A stretch of 64,000 nt of DNA, taken from the NCBI GenBank assembly GCA_025677825.1, contig JAIXMO010000033.1, forward strand, positions 293,522 to 357,521, read 5' to 3'. Source of the DNA: Helicostylum pulchrum (taxonomy: Eukaryota; Mucoromycota; Mucoromycetes; Mucorales; Mucoraceae). Made by a program: the position numbers and the translations under genes. Positions 36,204-46,545 of this stretch are shown here, in pieces. Numbering within the stretch: position 1 is the stretch's first letter; each line of letters opens with the position of its first letter. The notes under the pieces are model-generated. The model was not told the DNA's origin, made no database searches, and saw nothing but the letters and a program-made list of their open reading frames with translations.

Positions 36204-36284
36204 CAGTAGTGGCTCTATGTAAGGGCGGCTGAAGTATGGAATAAACCCACCCTTATATCAAACATACCCTTACATCAAGCAGTG
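36204..36284. mobile_element. MITE-like short inverted repeat unit
   Basis: An 81-base unit begins CAGTAGTGGCTCTATGTAAG and ends CTTACATCAAGCAGTG. The two ends are imperfect inverted repeats sharing ATGTAAGGG and CA(G/C)T(A/G). An inner CCCTTATATCA repeats the motif. A TA dinucleotide abuts the left end (TA|CAGT) and a TA lies three bases beyond the right end. This resembles a Tc1/mariner or pogo-derived miniature element, but no transposase is nearby and the TA duplication is imperfect. Confidence 0.4.
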
Positions 36285-36513
36285 AATAATAAGTAGCTAA
36301 AGAAAAAAACTCACTGATACCTGAGTTTAAATAATCGCTCACGTAAGAAATCAGTGCTAAAATTAGCAGTTGTAATAAATATTGGTTTTTATTTTTTAAA
36401 GAAACAGGAAACGCTTTTTGGACCCGAGTTATTTAGTACAAAATAGTTGTTTTAGCTATATCTTTGATAAAAAAAATTAAAAACGTAATTTTTTGTTTTT
36501 TTTTCGATTTTCG

Positions 36514-37116
36514 TTTTGGGGGGTCAACCCCTTTTGTGATTTTGTGGTTATTTTATAATTACTCAGGATTCAATTTGTCTACCTTTGTGAAAAAAAAACA
36601 TGGATAGCATAAAACTTGTTTAGACGCTTCTAATCCATTTTTAATCATACTTTTACTGCGACAACTAAAAGAGTAATCACTATTTTAGACATTTTTTTTT
36701 TGGGAAAAAAAATACACTTTTTTAGTGTAACATTGTGTAACCATTTTCAGAGCTTCGCGATTACATAGAATATAGTTTTTTATTACCGTGTTTGGTTATA
36801 GAATCGAATGTAGATACTCAAAAACTATATATCGAATGTTCATAAATAAAAGTGCTACATTTAAAACTGGGCGAGAAAACGCGCTTTAAAGAAATAGCTT
36901 TTTTAAGGACCGTTTAACTCAAATTTTAGCGGAAAAAAAACGTCTGAAACAGTGATTACTCGGTCAGTATATTTTTTAAAGATATAAGTTTAAATGGATT
37001 AGATGCGCCTAAAAGAGCACTTTATTATCGTTGGTTTTTTTACAAAGGTAGACAGATTTAATCCTGAGTAATTATAAAATAACCACAAAAACACAAAAGG
37101 GGTTGACCCCCCAAAA
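36514..37116. repeat. Long inverted repeat (fold-back element)
   Basis: Two 75-base arms, 36514-36588 and 37042-37116, are reverse complements with three mismatches (96%). Each includes GGGGTTGACCCCCC or its complement and ATTACTCAGGATT or its complement. Weaker symmetry continues inward (the 36630-36700 and 36935-37015 stretches share TAATCCATTT, GAGTAATCACT and TTTAGAC-type words) and outward to about 36410 and 37260. The single-stranded form would fold into a hairpin with a loop of at most 450 bases. No ORF lies in the loop. A fold-back transposon or MITE is the likeliest source. Confidence 0.85.
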
Positions 37117-37712
37117 TGGTCAAAAATTATCAAAAATGATCGACTGAAGAAAAAATAAAAAATCGAGAAAAATATAAAACAGCATGCAGTTTTTAATTTT
37201 AGTGTTAGAGAAAACATCCTAAGGAGTAACTTTTACTAAGTAACGTGGAAAAAATAATCATTTCCTGACGTTTAATTACACAAAGAAAACACCTTATTTC
37301 GATCACCGAAAAATGACCTTTTTAAGAAGTTACTTCTAAACCTTCACTTCAAAACACGCGTTTTTAAGAGAATAATGGACAAGCAATAATTTATTATAAA
37401 ACTTAAAATAGTTTTTGAGCTCTCCCAAGTTATTGTAGAAAAAAATGTGCTGTGTATCATTTTCTGCAAGAGTTCAAACATTAAAACCATTTCGAACTCT
37501 AATAAAAATTTTACTGTTCTCAAATAAAATAGTACAGAGCTACTTATTAGAATACCACATAACAATGCATTTAAAAACTACTATTTATGGTTTATATTGA
37601 CTGCAGTTTGTCGACCGTACATTTTTGCTGCAGGCAATTGTATATAAAGCCTTTTGAAAAATCAAATACTTTTTTCTTTCAGTTCTAGTTTTACTTATTT
37701 ATTTTTTAAAAA

Positions 37713-38014
37713 ATGCATACCTCTACGCTTTTCTTGGTAGCACTCGCTAGTATCATGGTCACTTTTTCCTCGGCAAAGCCACTCGCTAGTATCATGGTCA
37801 CTTTTTCCTCGGCAAAGCCACTAGATAGACAAAACTCTGTTGCAGGTGTTGATCCAGGCTTTGATAACCAATGATCCCATGGTAACTTTCGTCAAAGAGA
37901 AAAATGAAAAAGAGACTTTCGCCTGAAGATCCAGTAAGTGATTCTAAGGGAGGACCTCCAATCGCTAATAACAATATTACCGACGCTGACACCACTATTG
38001 AACTCGATCTTTAA
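37713..38014 (+). CDS. Small secreted peptide ORF with tandem in-frame duplication, possibly decayed
   Basis: From ATG at 37713 a 53-residue frame begins with a signal-like segment (MHTSTLFLVALASIMVTFSS) and stops at 37872. The 39-base unit coding for LASIMVTFSSAKP occurs twice without a visible change. Further on, a second frame (from about 37900) reads KKRLSPEDPVSDSKGGPPIA and ends in TIELDL then stop at 38012-38014. No clean intron joins the two, so either a splice was missed or a frameshift has broken the gene. The mature part would be short, hydrophilic and without cysteines. Function unknown. Confidence 0.45.
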
Positions 38015-38639
38015 ACGAATTCTGTTCTTGTAGCACTTTCTATATTTTCGTATACTTTTAAACCTATGTTTTAATACAATTCCCACCTTCCTATATATAT
38101 ATTTTAACTATTAATACAACTCGGGAATAAATATAAGAGTATAGTTTTTGGGAGGGTTAGTTATAAAATCTCGGTTTAAGTGAGCACCAGACTGTATAGT
38201 TGTCAACTAGTTATGGAGATTATTTATTTAGTTTATAGAAGTGGTATTAGAGCGTCTAGTCTTCACAAATGTATTATCAAACAATGTTATTAAAACAAGG
38301 GGATAATCAAACAGAGTGATAGAGAGAGGGTAATACGATAAGTCGTATAAAGTAAAAGCTTAGATAAAAATAATAGTTACGGACTCTTTGGAATGTATAT
38401 CAGCAGTGAATCTTTAGAAAGGTAACTAGGAAATGTAATTTAATACAGATGATAATCAAACAATAAAAGATAAATAAAGGGATATTGATAAAACCGAATA
38501 AGTGAATATTAAGATATTTTAAGCGTTTTTTATTATAAAGAAAAAGAAAAGAGAGGAGGTGGTATTTATACTTTTGACTCAATTTTGTGTGACTCGAGAC
38601 AGGGAAGTTAACGATACAGAGCAAATAAACACATTGACT

Positions 38640-39070
38640 CTTACAAACTGATACTATCGATAAGAGACTTTTTCCAATTGTGTTTGGTTAAAGAGGTCTC
38701 TCATCTCAGTGGGTGTTGTTGGCAGCTTGAAGATAGCATGGGTCCTTCTAATATAACGATCTTCAAGCTTAAAAACCAGTTCAAAGTACAACTTCATGTC
38801 TAAATAATTGGAGCAGTTTAGTTTAGTCTCAACTTAAGAGAGAGATACCTTACCATGAAATTGAAGAAAATAACATTTCTCGACGTTGGTAAATCCATAA
38901 ACTTAACCACACCAGTTTCGATTTTTCTCTTCATCACGACCAGCTTTTTTCTCCGGGTTGTTATTTTTTATTCCGCCCGGAAACTCGACTAAACAATAGC
39001 CAATTCGTTTGTCAGTGTTTACGTGAAAGCCGACCCCTATCCCACTTTGGATTCTGTGTCAATGATGTTT
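38640..39070 (-). pseudogene. Decayed coding fragment, family unknown
   Basis: The minus strand holds protein-like blocks in different frames: GFHVNTDKRIGYCLVEFPGG and KNNNPEKKAGRDEEKNRN (about 39030-38930), KIETGVVKFMDLPTSRNVIF (about 38940-38860), and LYFELVFKLEDRYIRRTHAI then FKLPTTPTEMRDLF ending at about 38660. The second and third are separated by a GTAAGG donor and a TTATTTAG acceptor, but the frame does not carry across. I read it as one gene with frameshifts. I cannot name the family. Confidence 0.35.
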
Positions 39071-39756
39071 CCATCTCGAACCTGAAATAAAAGGTGTTGG
39101 TATTTAGATTCAAGTGTCAGAACATCTTGTTAGTTTACCAGCAGAGAAGCTCTTTATCAAGTATTGATCGAACACCATCATCATCAATAAATAATATTTG
39201 TAAACCTGTCATTCTATCAAAAAGAAGGTTTAATAAGTTAAGAACAAGAATATACATAGTATCATGTGCAAGTGTGTAGTGTTACTTTTTTCGATCCTAC
39301 GACCTGGCTCTTCTCTTTCATCTTCATGTCTTCTTGTCCAATATTCGAAGGTCTATATTTCTTGGTATATGAAAATTTTTAGCCGAAAAGATAACTTTTC
39401 AAGACTTTAGTCTATTACTTACACCTGTAAGGTTAATACACAAGAGACACGGAAATGTGGCTTACTAATTGACGTTTTATCAAAAATTAATCAGAAATAA
39501 ACTATACAAGTAATAATGATTAGCTTTGCTAATGCAATAAAAAAAATTATCGTACACTTTACCTTTGTGAAAAGGGGCTCTGTTGTCACAATATTCATTA
39601 CATTAGTCCAATAACTCTTGAACATCAACGTTATTACGTATTAAGGGGCGTCAATCTCAATTTTCATTAGATTCTAAATAAGATATTGGTCAATAAAGAT
39701 AAAATAGTATCTTAATGACTGTTGAGATGCCTTTGTAATAACACAAATTTATTACT

Positions 39757-40047
39757 ATGTCAAAGAATCGTATATTTGACAACAATGATAAGAACGATAA
39801 CTCCCAAACCAGCCTAATACCATTAAGTTTGAAGCCTGGGTTAGGCTTAAAAGGTTTCACTCTTGCTGTAGAAAAACTGGAAGCTTTAACTATCGAAGCA
39901 TTGGAAGTATGTAACTTTAGCTCCAAGCCTTATTCTTGATATGACTAAAGACTGACCTCTATTTAAATATAGCTTAACGGGTTAAAAACAAAGTTAAAGG
40001 CAATTGAAGAAATTGTCTACCGAACCAAACAACAACGTATGGAGTGA
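39757..40047 (+). CDS. Small two-exon hypothetical gene next to the dispersed repeat
   Basis: Exons 39757-39906 and 39973-40047 give 74 aa: MSKNRIFDNNDKNDNSQTSL, then a helical, Leu-rich part (GFTLAVEKLEALTIEALELN) and a basic end (TKLKAIEEIVYRTKQQRME). The stop overlaps the first bases of dispersed repeat copy B. It may be the 5' end of a larger repeated gene that continues beyond the repeat at 40377, where the frame is broken. Confidence 0.4.
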
Positions 40048-40388
40048 TTTATACACGCTATATATTCATACCTTTTGATTACTATTTTGAAGTCTGCTTT
40101 GCTGCTTTATTTGACAAGTACAGATTTACTACGGGTAAATCTATACCGCGTGTATTTTCCTTATAAAAGATGTCCGTGACACTGTTAAGCAAAATAGCAC
40201 CTGTTTGTTATTCTTTATCGTGATCTGCTCTCTACAAATAACTCGGTCACAACTCCCTATTTTACTATCATCTGATTCAACTGTCATTGAAATCTTCTCA
40301 TTTATATAAATAGCCTTTCAAATAATAAATCACTTTGCTTTACTTTTATCAATTTTATTGACTTATTAATATATCAGCAAATATATCA
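40044..40388. repeat. Dispersed repeat, copy B
   Basis: It matches copy A (11346-11608) from GTGATTTATACACGC to AGCAAATATATCA, with about 95 extra bases at roughly 40161-40255. It ends in TTAATATATCAG, a good splice acceptor, just before a protein-like exon. In copy A the same stretch is inside an intron. Confidence 0.85.
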
Positions 40389-40898
40389 TGGAGAAAGAAA
40401 TCTGCCGTTTCGTGTAATGTATAGACCTGTGATTACACTTCCCTGCTCATCTAAGCTAATAATAAATATCCTTAATAGACTCGATATACACGTTCACAAA
40501 AGCTTTTATCTTAACCCGAAAAATATCGAGAGGTACTCTGAAGAAGACTTCAAGTTAAAATTCCGGTCACATATCATCGAAGAATTTTTTAGTATCTCGT
40601 CTTTCTTTTTACACTGGTACGTTTTATTTACCTTTTCATTACAATTAACTAAATATCGTTTGCATTATTAACTAGGGGTGATACCGTTCCAGAGACCTTT
40701 TCATCATCATCATCTAAGCCAAAGGTAGACCTTAGAATCTCTTCATTAGTATCAAGTAAACAACCGGATTAATCCGTTGGCGAATTCGCTAAAGTGGCAT
40801 CTACTACTAAGCTGTATGAAGATAATTTAAAAGCTGCGTTGATTACAAAAAAAAACATCTCAATCGTATTCTCCCCGGATCAAGTGAAAAAGCTATAG
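40377..40898 (+). pseudogene. Decayed two-exon gene with an internal stop
   Basis: Open from about 40377 (HGERNLPFRVMYRPVITLPC) through KSFYLNPKNIERYSEEDFKL and HIIEEFFSISSFFLHW to a GTACGT donor at 40617. The acceptor ACTAG at 40675 resumes in phase as GDTVPETFSSSSSKPKVDLR. A TAA at 40770-40772 interrupts it, after which the same frame continues as SVGEFAKVASTTKLYEDNLK to a second stop at 40896-40898. The protein-like continuation beyond the stop argues for a recent nonsense change. Family not recognised. Confidence 0.45.
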
Positions 40899-40999
40899 TA
40901 CCGTTTTTTTTTTAATCATGGGTTTTGAACTTTGTCTGCTAACTCTAGAGCTGGTTAAACCGGAGTTGTACGTTATTGATGTGATCAGATATATATTCT

Positions 41000-42941
41000 C
41001 ATATATATTTACACATACTTGATTATCTCACGACTTTAACCATTATGACTAATACCTATTTATTTTAACTAAGCCTTATCAACATCGTCCAGTAATAATT
41101 GATGTCTGGATACAGTATTAGAGGATTTCCATAATTGCATGTCTTGTCCGAAAGACTGGATTATATAATCACGGCAGGAAATTAGACATGGAAAGTGTGG
41201 CACTTTAGTGTGGCGCAAACGCACTTATTTTATCTGTAAACTCAGACATGAAAAAGATATATAAACCTCTACCTTTTTCACGTTAAATAAACTTATATCT
41301 GATTTTGCGACTGATTACTTTCTTGTATCTTTTGTATTTTTATTTTATTTTCGAATCTTTACTATTTCATAGCTCAGATTCCACAGTTATCGAAGAAGTG
41401 ACTACCTGTCAGTTTCCTACTACTAAACATACAATCAATAATAACGATATTCAAGATTTAATAAAGTGTCTTGGAATGATGAAGGTGAAAAGTTAATATT
41501 GTTGTTATAAAACTGTTTGCGTGATGCAGATGATCTGCTTGTGTCCAAGTACGAATTCACGTGCCTGATCATCTTTTCAGTAGTTTTTACGTTGTTCCAA
41601 TGGTGCCCTAAAGTTTTACTTTGAGATCATGTTACTATTTTAATTCTATTCTGTATGTTTTAATGTTTTCCATGTCAATATTATTGTTCTAGTAAAGAGT
41701 ATATATACTTGTAAATTAGATCATTAGAAATATTTGTTTATAAGAGATACTAGTAGGTCTGCACTTTTCTAACTAATAAATTATTTTAGGGAGATAATAA
41801 TAGTGTATGATATCATTTACGCTTAAATCCGAGGGGGTCTCTCTTGTAGAATCTGTCGAATAATTTTATAAATGTATATTTTTACGTGACCATAGTAATA
41901 AAAAAAATGTGTCACTTTCTGATAGATATGCATGGTAGTACCGGCAAAGAAAAAATACAGCGATATATAAAAAAAGTATCGCACAGGCCATAAACCCTGG
42001 GTAGCAAGAGGATGTAATTACGAACCTCATATTTAATAATAAAAACACTTTAAAGTTAAATGAAATCAATAACTACAAACTAAAACTGTAATAATCCAAG
42101 CATATACAGTTCAAGATCAACTATATGATTTGGAGTAAAAATAAAATAACAATTGTTAAGGAGGCTTTTTTTTTTTTAGGTTTCCGCGAATTGGGTACCG
42201 AGAGAAAAAAAGACATAAATCTTAAAATAAACAAAGGACAATGAAATTAAGCAGGTCTATAATGTGTATAAACATTAGTCATGCACATGCAATAAAAAAA
42301 AATTACAGCGAATGTTGACAAGATAATATCATTTCAACATAGACTACTACTAGTTTTTAACTATTTCACGTTCTGATAAAAACAGCGAGAAAATATAAAA
42401 AAAAAGCAGGTTTTTCATGTATAAAATAATCAATAAGGAGTGGTAACTGAGTCTAAACAGTAGATCCCAGCATTTAACGCCCCGGGGAAAAAAAAATATT
42501 GGGTGTATTAAGCTGATGATGTTTGTTTATAAAAGGTAATAGTAATGATTACACAGCATGTCAATCGGTTTTTGATCTTTACTCTTTTTAAGAGAAAAAG
42601 TTTACTGCTAAGAGATAATTTCCCAGCTTAAAAAAAAGGCCATTAAATATATAAATAATAAATTGAAAAGGAAGGAAAGAACATTAAAATTGGTGTTGCC
42701 CACGTTCTTATTTAATGATAGACTTTTTTTTTTTAATGATTAAACGACCGCAAACTTAACGGCTCTAGTGTCACACACAGAGATATTAAAAAAAAAGAAA
42801 AAGTTATTCTCCTAGGAAAATGGTTTGAGTAATGTCAAACCATTGTCTTGGTACACAATAACCTTCATATAGTTTTTTTTTTTATATTTAAATAGGAAAG
42901 TTACAATTATTAAATGTTTAGTAATTAAATAAAAAAAACAG
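41000..42941. other. Gene-poor AT-rich region
   Basis: Close to 2 kb upstream of the kinase gene with no supported gene. The plus frame at 41305-41496 is protein-like, with a hydrophobic start and one CQFPTTKH-type motif, but it lacks an ATG. A 12-base match CCAATGGTGCCC is shared by 36013-36024 and 41598-41609. The last 200 bases are rich in short A and T runs. Confidence 0.4.
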
Positions 42942-45803
42942 ATGTGCTTTTATTTTAATTTAAATGGCGCCAGAGAACCTACTAATAAGGAACCACAACC
43001 ACCACAAACGTTTTGTCACGCGTTAATTAACTCAATTCAGAAAAGATATTCGGTCTTTAGTAAACAAATATTAAAACCTATTTCTTCTACTTCTCTTTCT
43101 TCTTCTTCTGCTCCTTGTAGAATATTTCAACCAAAACCTTTACACCCATTAAATATGGTTACCGAATTTCTAAACCAACAGCAACAACAACAACCACAAC
43201 CACAAGAACCTCCAACTAGAAATGATTCAAATAGTAGAAATATTAAAGAACAAAGATCCGTATCTTTAAAAACTATTGGAAACTATTCACTTCAACAAAG
43301 TATAGGTAAAGGAAGTATGGGTAAAGTCAAATTAGGTGTTCATAATGTTACTGGTGAAAAGGTACGTTTTTTTTTTAATTATCTTTCTAAAAAAAATCTA
43401 AAAATAAATATAAAATAGATTGCAGTTAAAATTGTTCCCAGAGCTAATTTACAGCTACTAAATCAACCTTCACATACAAACGGAAAATCGATTCAACAAA
43501 TAGCAAAAGAAAAAGCAAGAGAAGAAAACCGTGAAGTTCGTACTATACGTGAAGCTCATATCATGATGTTATTAAAGCACCCCAACATTGTCGGTTTAAA
43601 AGACTTGGTACTGCAAGGTCCATACTTTTACATCTTGATGGATTTCGTAAACGGCGGCCAATTACTTCACTACATCGTAAAGAGACAAAGACTATCCGAT
43701 AGAAGAACCAGACAATTCTCTCGTCAAATCGTCAGCGCATTAGATTACTTGCATAGAAACTCAATTGTTCATAGAGATTTAAAGATTGAAAACATCATGA
43801 TTGATAAATCCGGAAGAAACATTAAAATCATCGATTTTGGTCTTTCAAACTTGTTTTGTCCCGAACGTCAATTAACAACTTACTGTGGCTCGCTCTATTT
43901 TGCTGCACCTGAATTACTAAAGGCGAATCCTTACAGCGGTCCTGAAGTCGATGTTTGGAGTTTAGGTGTTGTTATTTACGTTATGGCTACTGGTTCCGTA
44001 CCCTTTGACGATAAATCAATGCCTGGCTTACACGACAAAATCAAAAAGGGATACGTCAATTACCCAGCTCACTTAAGCGACGAATGCAAAGACTTGTTAT
44101 CCAGAATATTCATTACCGAGCCTACTCAACGAATCATCATGACCGATATCATACATCACCCTTGGATGAACAAAGAATCCGCCTCTATAAATAACTACAT
44201 GCCCTCCAGAAAACCTTTAACTTTACCTCTCAGTCCCAAAGTCATTGAAAGAATGGCTCAAGGTTTTAATTTAGGCACTCCCGATGAAATCGAACGAAGA
44301 CTTACCTTAATCATTCAATCCCCTGTATACCACGACGCTTGTAAATATATTTCTGACAGCCACGCCAGAAGAACCTTAACACCTCCTCATTCATACAATG
44401 AAATCAATTTTGGAATTGTATACGATGACCCTCAATCTGTCCCTGCTGCCTATCACCCCTTTTTATCCTTATACTATTTATCTGCTGAACGACAAATCGC
44501 AATGGAACACGAGTCTCTTCACTTCCGCATTACGCCAAAGTCAAGTCTGTCCCGAAAGGCCTCGATGGAATCACTGGGCGGCAATTCCTCTGCCAGAAGC
44601 AGTCAAGCTTCACTAGTAGCCGTTGAAGAGACCTCTGCTACCACCGGTAACAGACTGTTAATGGAGGTTCCGCTAAGCCATACACCTGTTATTCATCCTT
44701 CACACAACGCATCTGGAGTCAAGTTACAAAACGACGGTAGTTTACTTGGCTTTGTATCTCAACCCGCCGCAATTGGTTCCACAAACTATCTGAGCAGAAT
44801 TCAACGCTGGCTTCGTTCTTCATTGTCTCAACACCACCTCGCAACCGAGACCAGCGGTGGACACCTTTCTACACCTCCTTCTCCTCCTCCGCAACACGTC
44901 GAAGACGCTAAGCACGCTGAAGTCGATACATTATTCCCCTCTCCTCCACCTAATAACGAGCCTCATCCTGACCGACTACCTACCCCCTCTCATTCCACCG
45001 ACGACCGAGAACACCCTGTTTCATATTCACCCACGCATAGCCATCATACACCTGTCGTCGTCGACCGTCCCACCCCGTCAGACGATACCAGACACCACCT
45101 ATCCAGTTCCACAAACAACATCGTTCCCGCCGGCGGAAGCAAATCATTGTTTCGTAAACTCTCTCAAGCATTCCTCCGTAAAAACTCTTCTAGAAGTTTG
45201 AACAAAAAATCAAGCAGTCTCAGCAACTCTACCAATACTGCCAGCGATAAAAACGATGGTAGTGAAGAAGAAGTATCTTCCATTGCTGCTGTCATTGAAC
45301 CGTCCCGCGATGATACCGAGCAAGATATACCTCCACCTGTTCCACCAAAGGATATCGGTTATTCTACGCTCCCACCACCTCGTGGGACATCTATACCACC
45401 TGCCGCTGCTACTATGAGGCAGTCGCAACAGTTGCCTCCGGGAATGTCCATGGCTACCGTCACGTCTCGTCAAACTGCACATACAATTGATATCAGTGCA
45501 ATTAGCAGCACCAACAATAGAAATAGCTACACGGTTAAACCTGAGGCTTTAAACTTGCATACACCCATTGCGGCTAAAATGGCCAAATACGAGGAACCCA
45601 GAAACATGGTACCTCAACAAAAAGATAGCGGGTATTTGTTACAGCCTACTCCTAACGTCTCTCGGTCTGCATCTTTAGCTGCTCCCAACGCTTCTCAGTT
45701 TCAACATCGTCGCAGAGGTTCTGTTTCGAAAATAACAGGCAAGATTGGGTCCTTCTTGAGCCGATCTGCTTCATTCAATCACAAATCCAAAAAAGAAGTT
45801 TAA
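42942..45803 (+). CDS. Ser/Thr protein kinase, Kin1/MARK-related
   Basis: Exons 42942-43361 and 43419-45803 give up to 934 aa. The kinase domain spans about 115-390: glycine loop IGKGSMGKVKLG, VAIK-type IAVKIVPRA, catalytic loop IVHRDLKIENIMID, DFG in IKIIDFGLSNLFC, and the activation segment TTYCGSLYFAAPELL. RDLKIEN with YCGSLYFAAPELL is characteristic of Kin1/Kin2 and MARK kinases, which act in cell polarity. The long C-terminal tail is Ser/Pro-rich, with PPPVPPKD (an SH3-type site) and basic SFLSRSASFNHKSKKEV at the end. No KA1 domain is seen. Translation may start at 42942 or at the in-frame ATG at 43155 before EFLNQQQQQQ; a short uORF begins at 42964. Confidence 0.88.
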
Positions 45804-46545
45804 AACTTTTTTTCGTACACTACACTACACACTTAATAGATTTTTGCTTTTTTTCTTTATATTCCTACTTTCTTCTCACTTATATATCCTCCTTCTCTCT
45901 CTATCTACTACTCCAAAACGTCTTGCTTAACGAACAATTATAATTTAATAAAAAAATATATAGACAATTGGTCATGTCTCATTGGTCATACAATAAAAAG
46001 TCTAGAATATTCAAAATTAAAAAAAAACAAGTGTTATTTGATGTACGACATTAAAAATGTGGGTTTTTTAGCCTAACCAAAAAGTTTTTTCGGTTATTAA
46101 TAGTAAGTAATTCAAGGAACTTTGGCCGTGGTCTACAAATCTAAAACGAGGATATTCAGGCTAATAAATAACTCAAAATCCTTTATGTCAACATATGCTT
46201 TTATATTATACATATTAATTTGATCACTGACATAATAAAGTTAATATAAATCATTTAAAGTGTTTACACTTGCAATATCATTCGAGTAACTCCCTTTTTT
46301 TTTTTTTACACGTGAAGTCAAAGTTATAGATTTATCAGGTTTTTGCCATGAAATCCAGATATTACCCGGTGAGTGCTTCTCTACACTATTTTCCAAAATT
46401 ATTAGTTCAGTTATCAAAAAAAAAATAGGCACAAAAATTTTAAAAAAATAGGCTCACAAAATGAAAAAAATTAGGTTCACAATGTGCATTTGGTTAAAAC
46501 TTACTCTGTACCTTGACGGGTTACAGCGATAACTGCACGGGAAAA
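45804..46545. other. Intergenic region
   Basis: The first 150 bases after the kinase stop are pyrimidine-rich. Nothing gene-like follows until the TnpB/Fanzor-like remnant. Repeats of the form AAAAAAATAGGCTCACAAAATG occur at about 46440-46480 as two imperfect tandem units. Confidence 0.45.

Noticed and set aside
41305..41496. Apparent secreted small protein
   Set aside because: The frame lacks an ATG (it would start at TTG) and no upstream exon could be joined.
36006..41609. Shared word CCAATGGTGCCC near 36013 and 41598
   Set aside because: Only about 18 bases align; too short to claim a repeat family.
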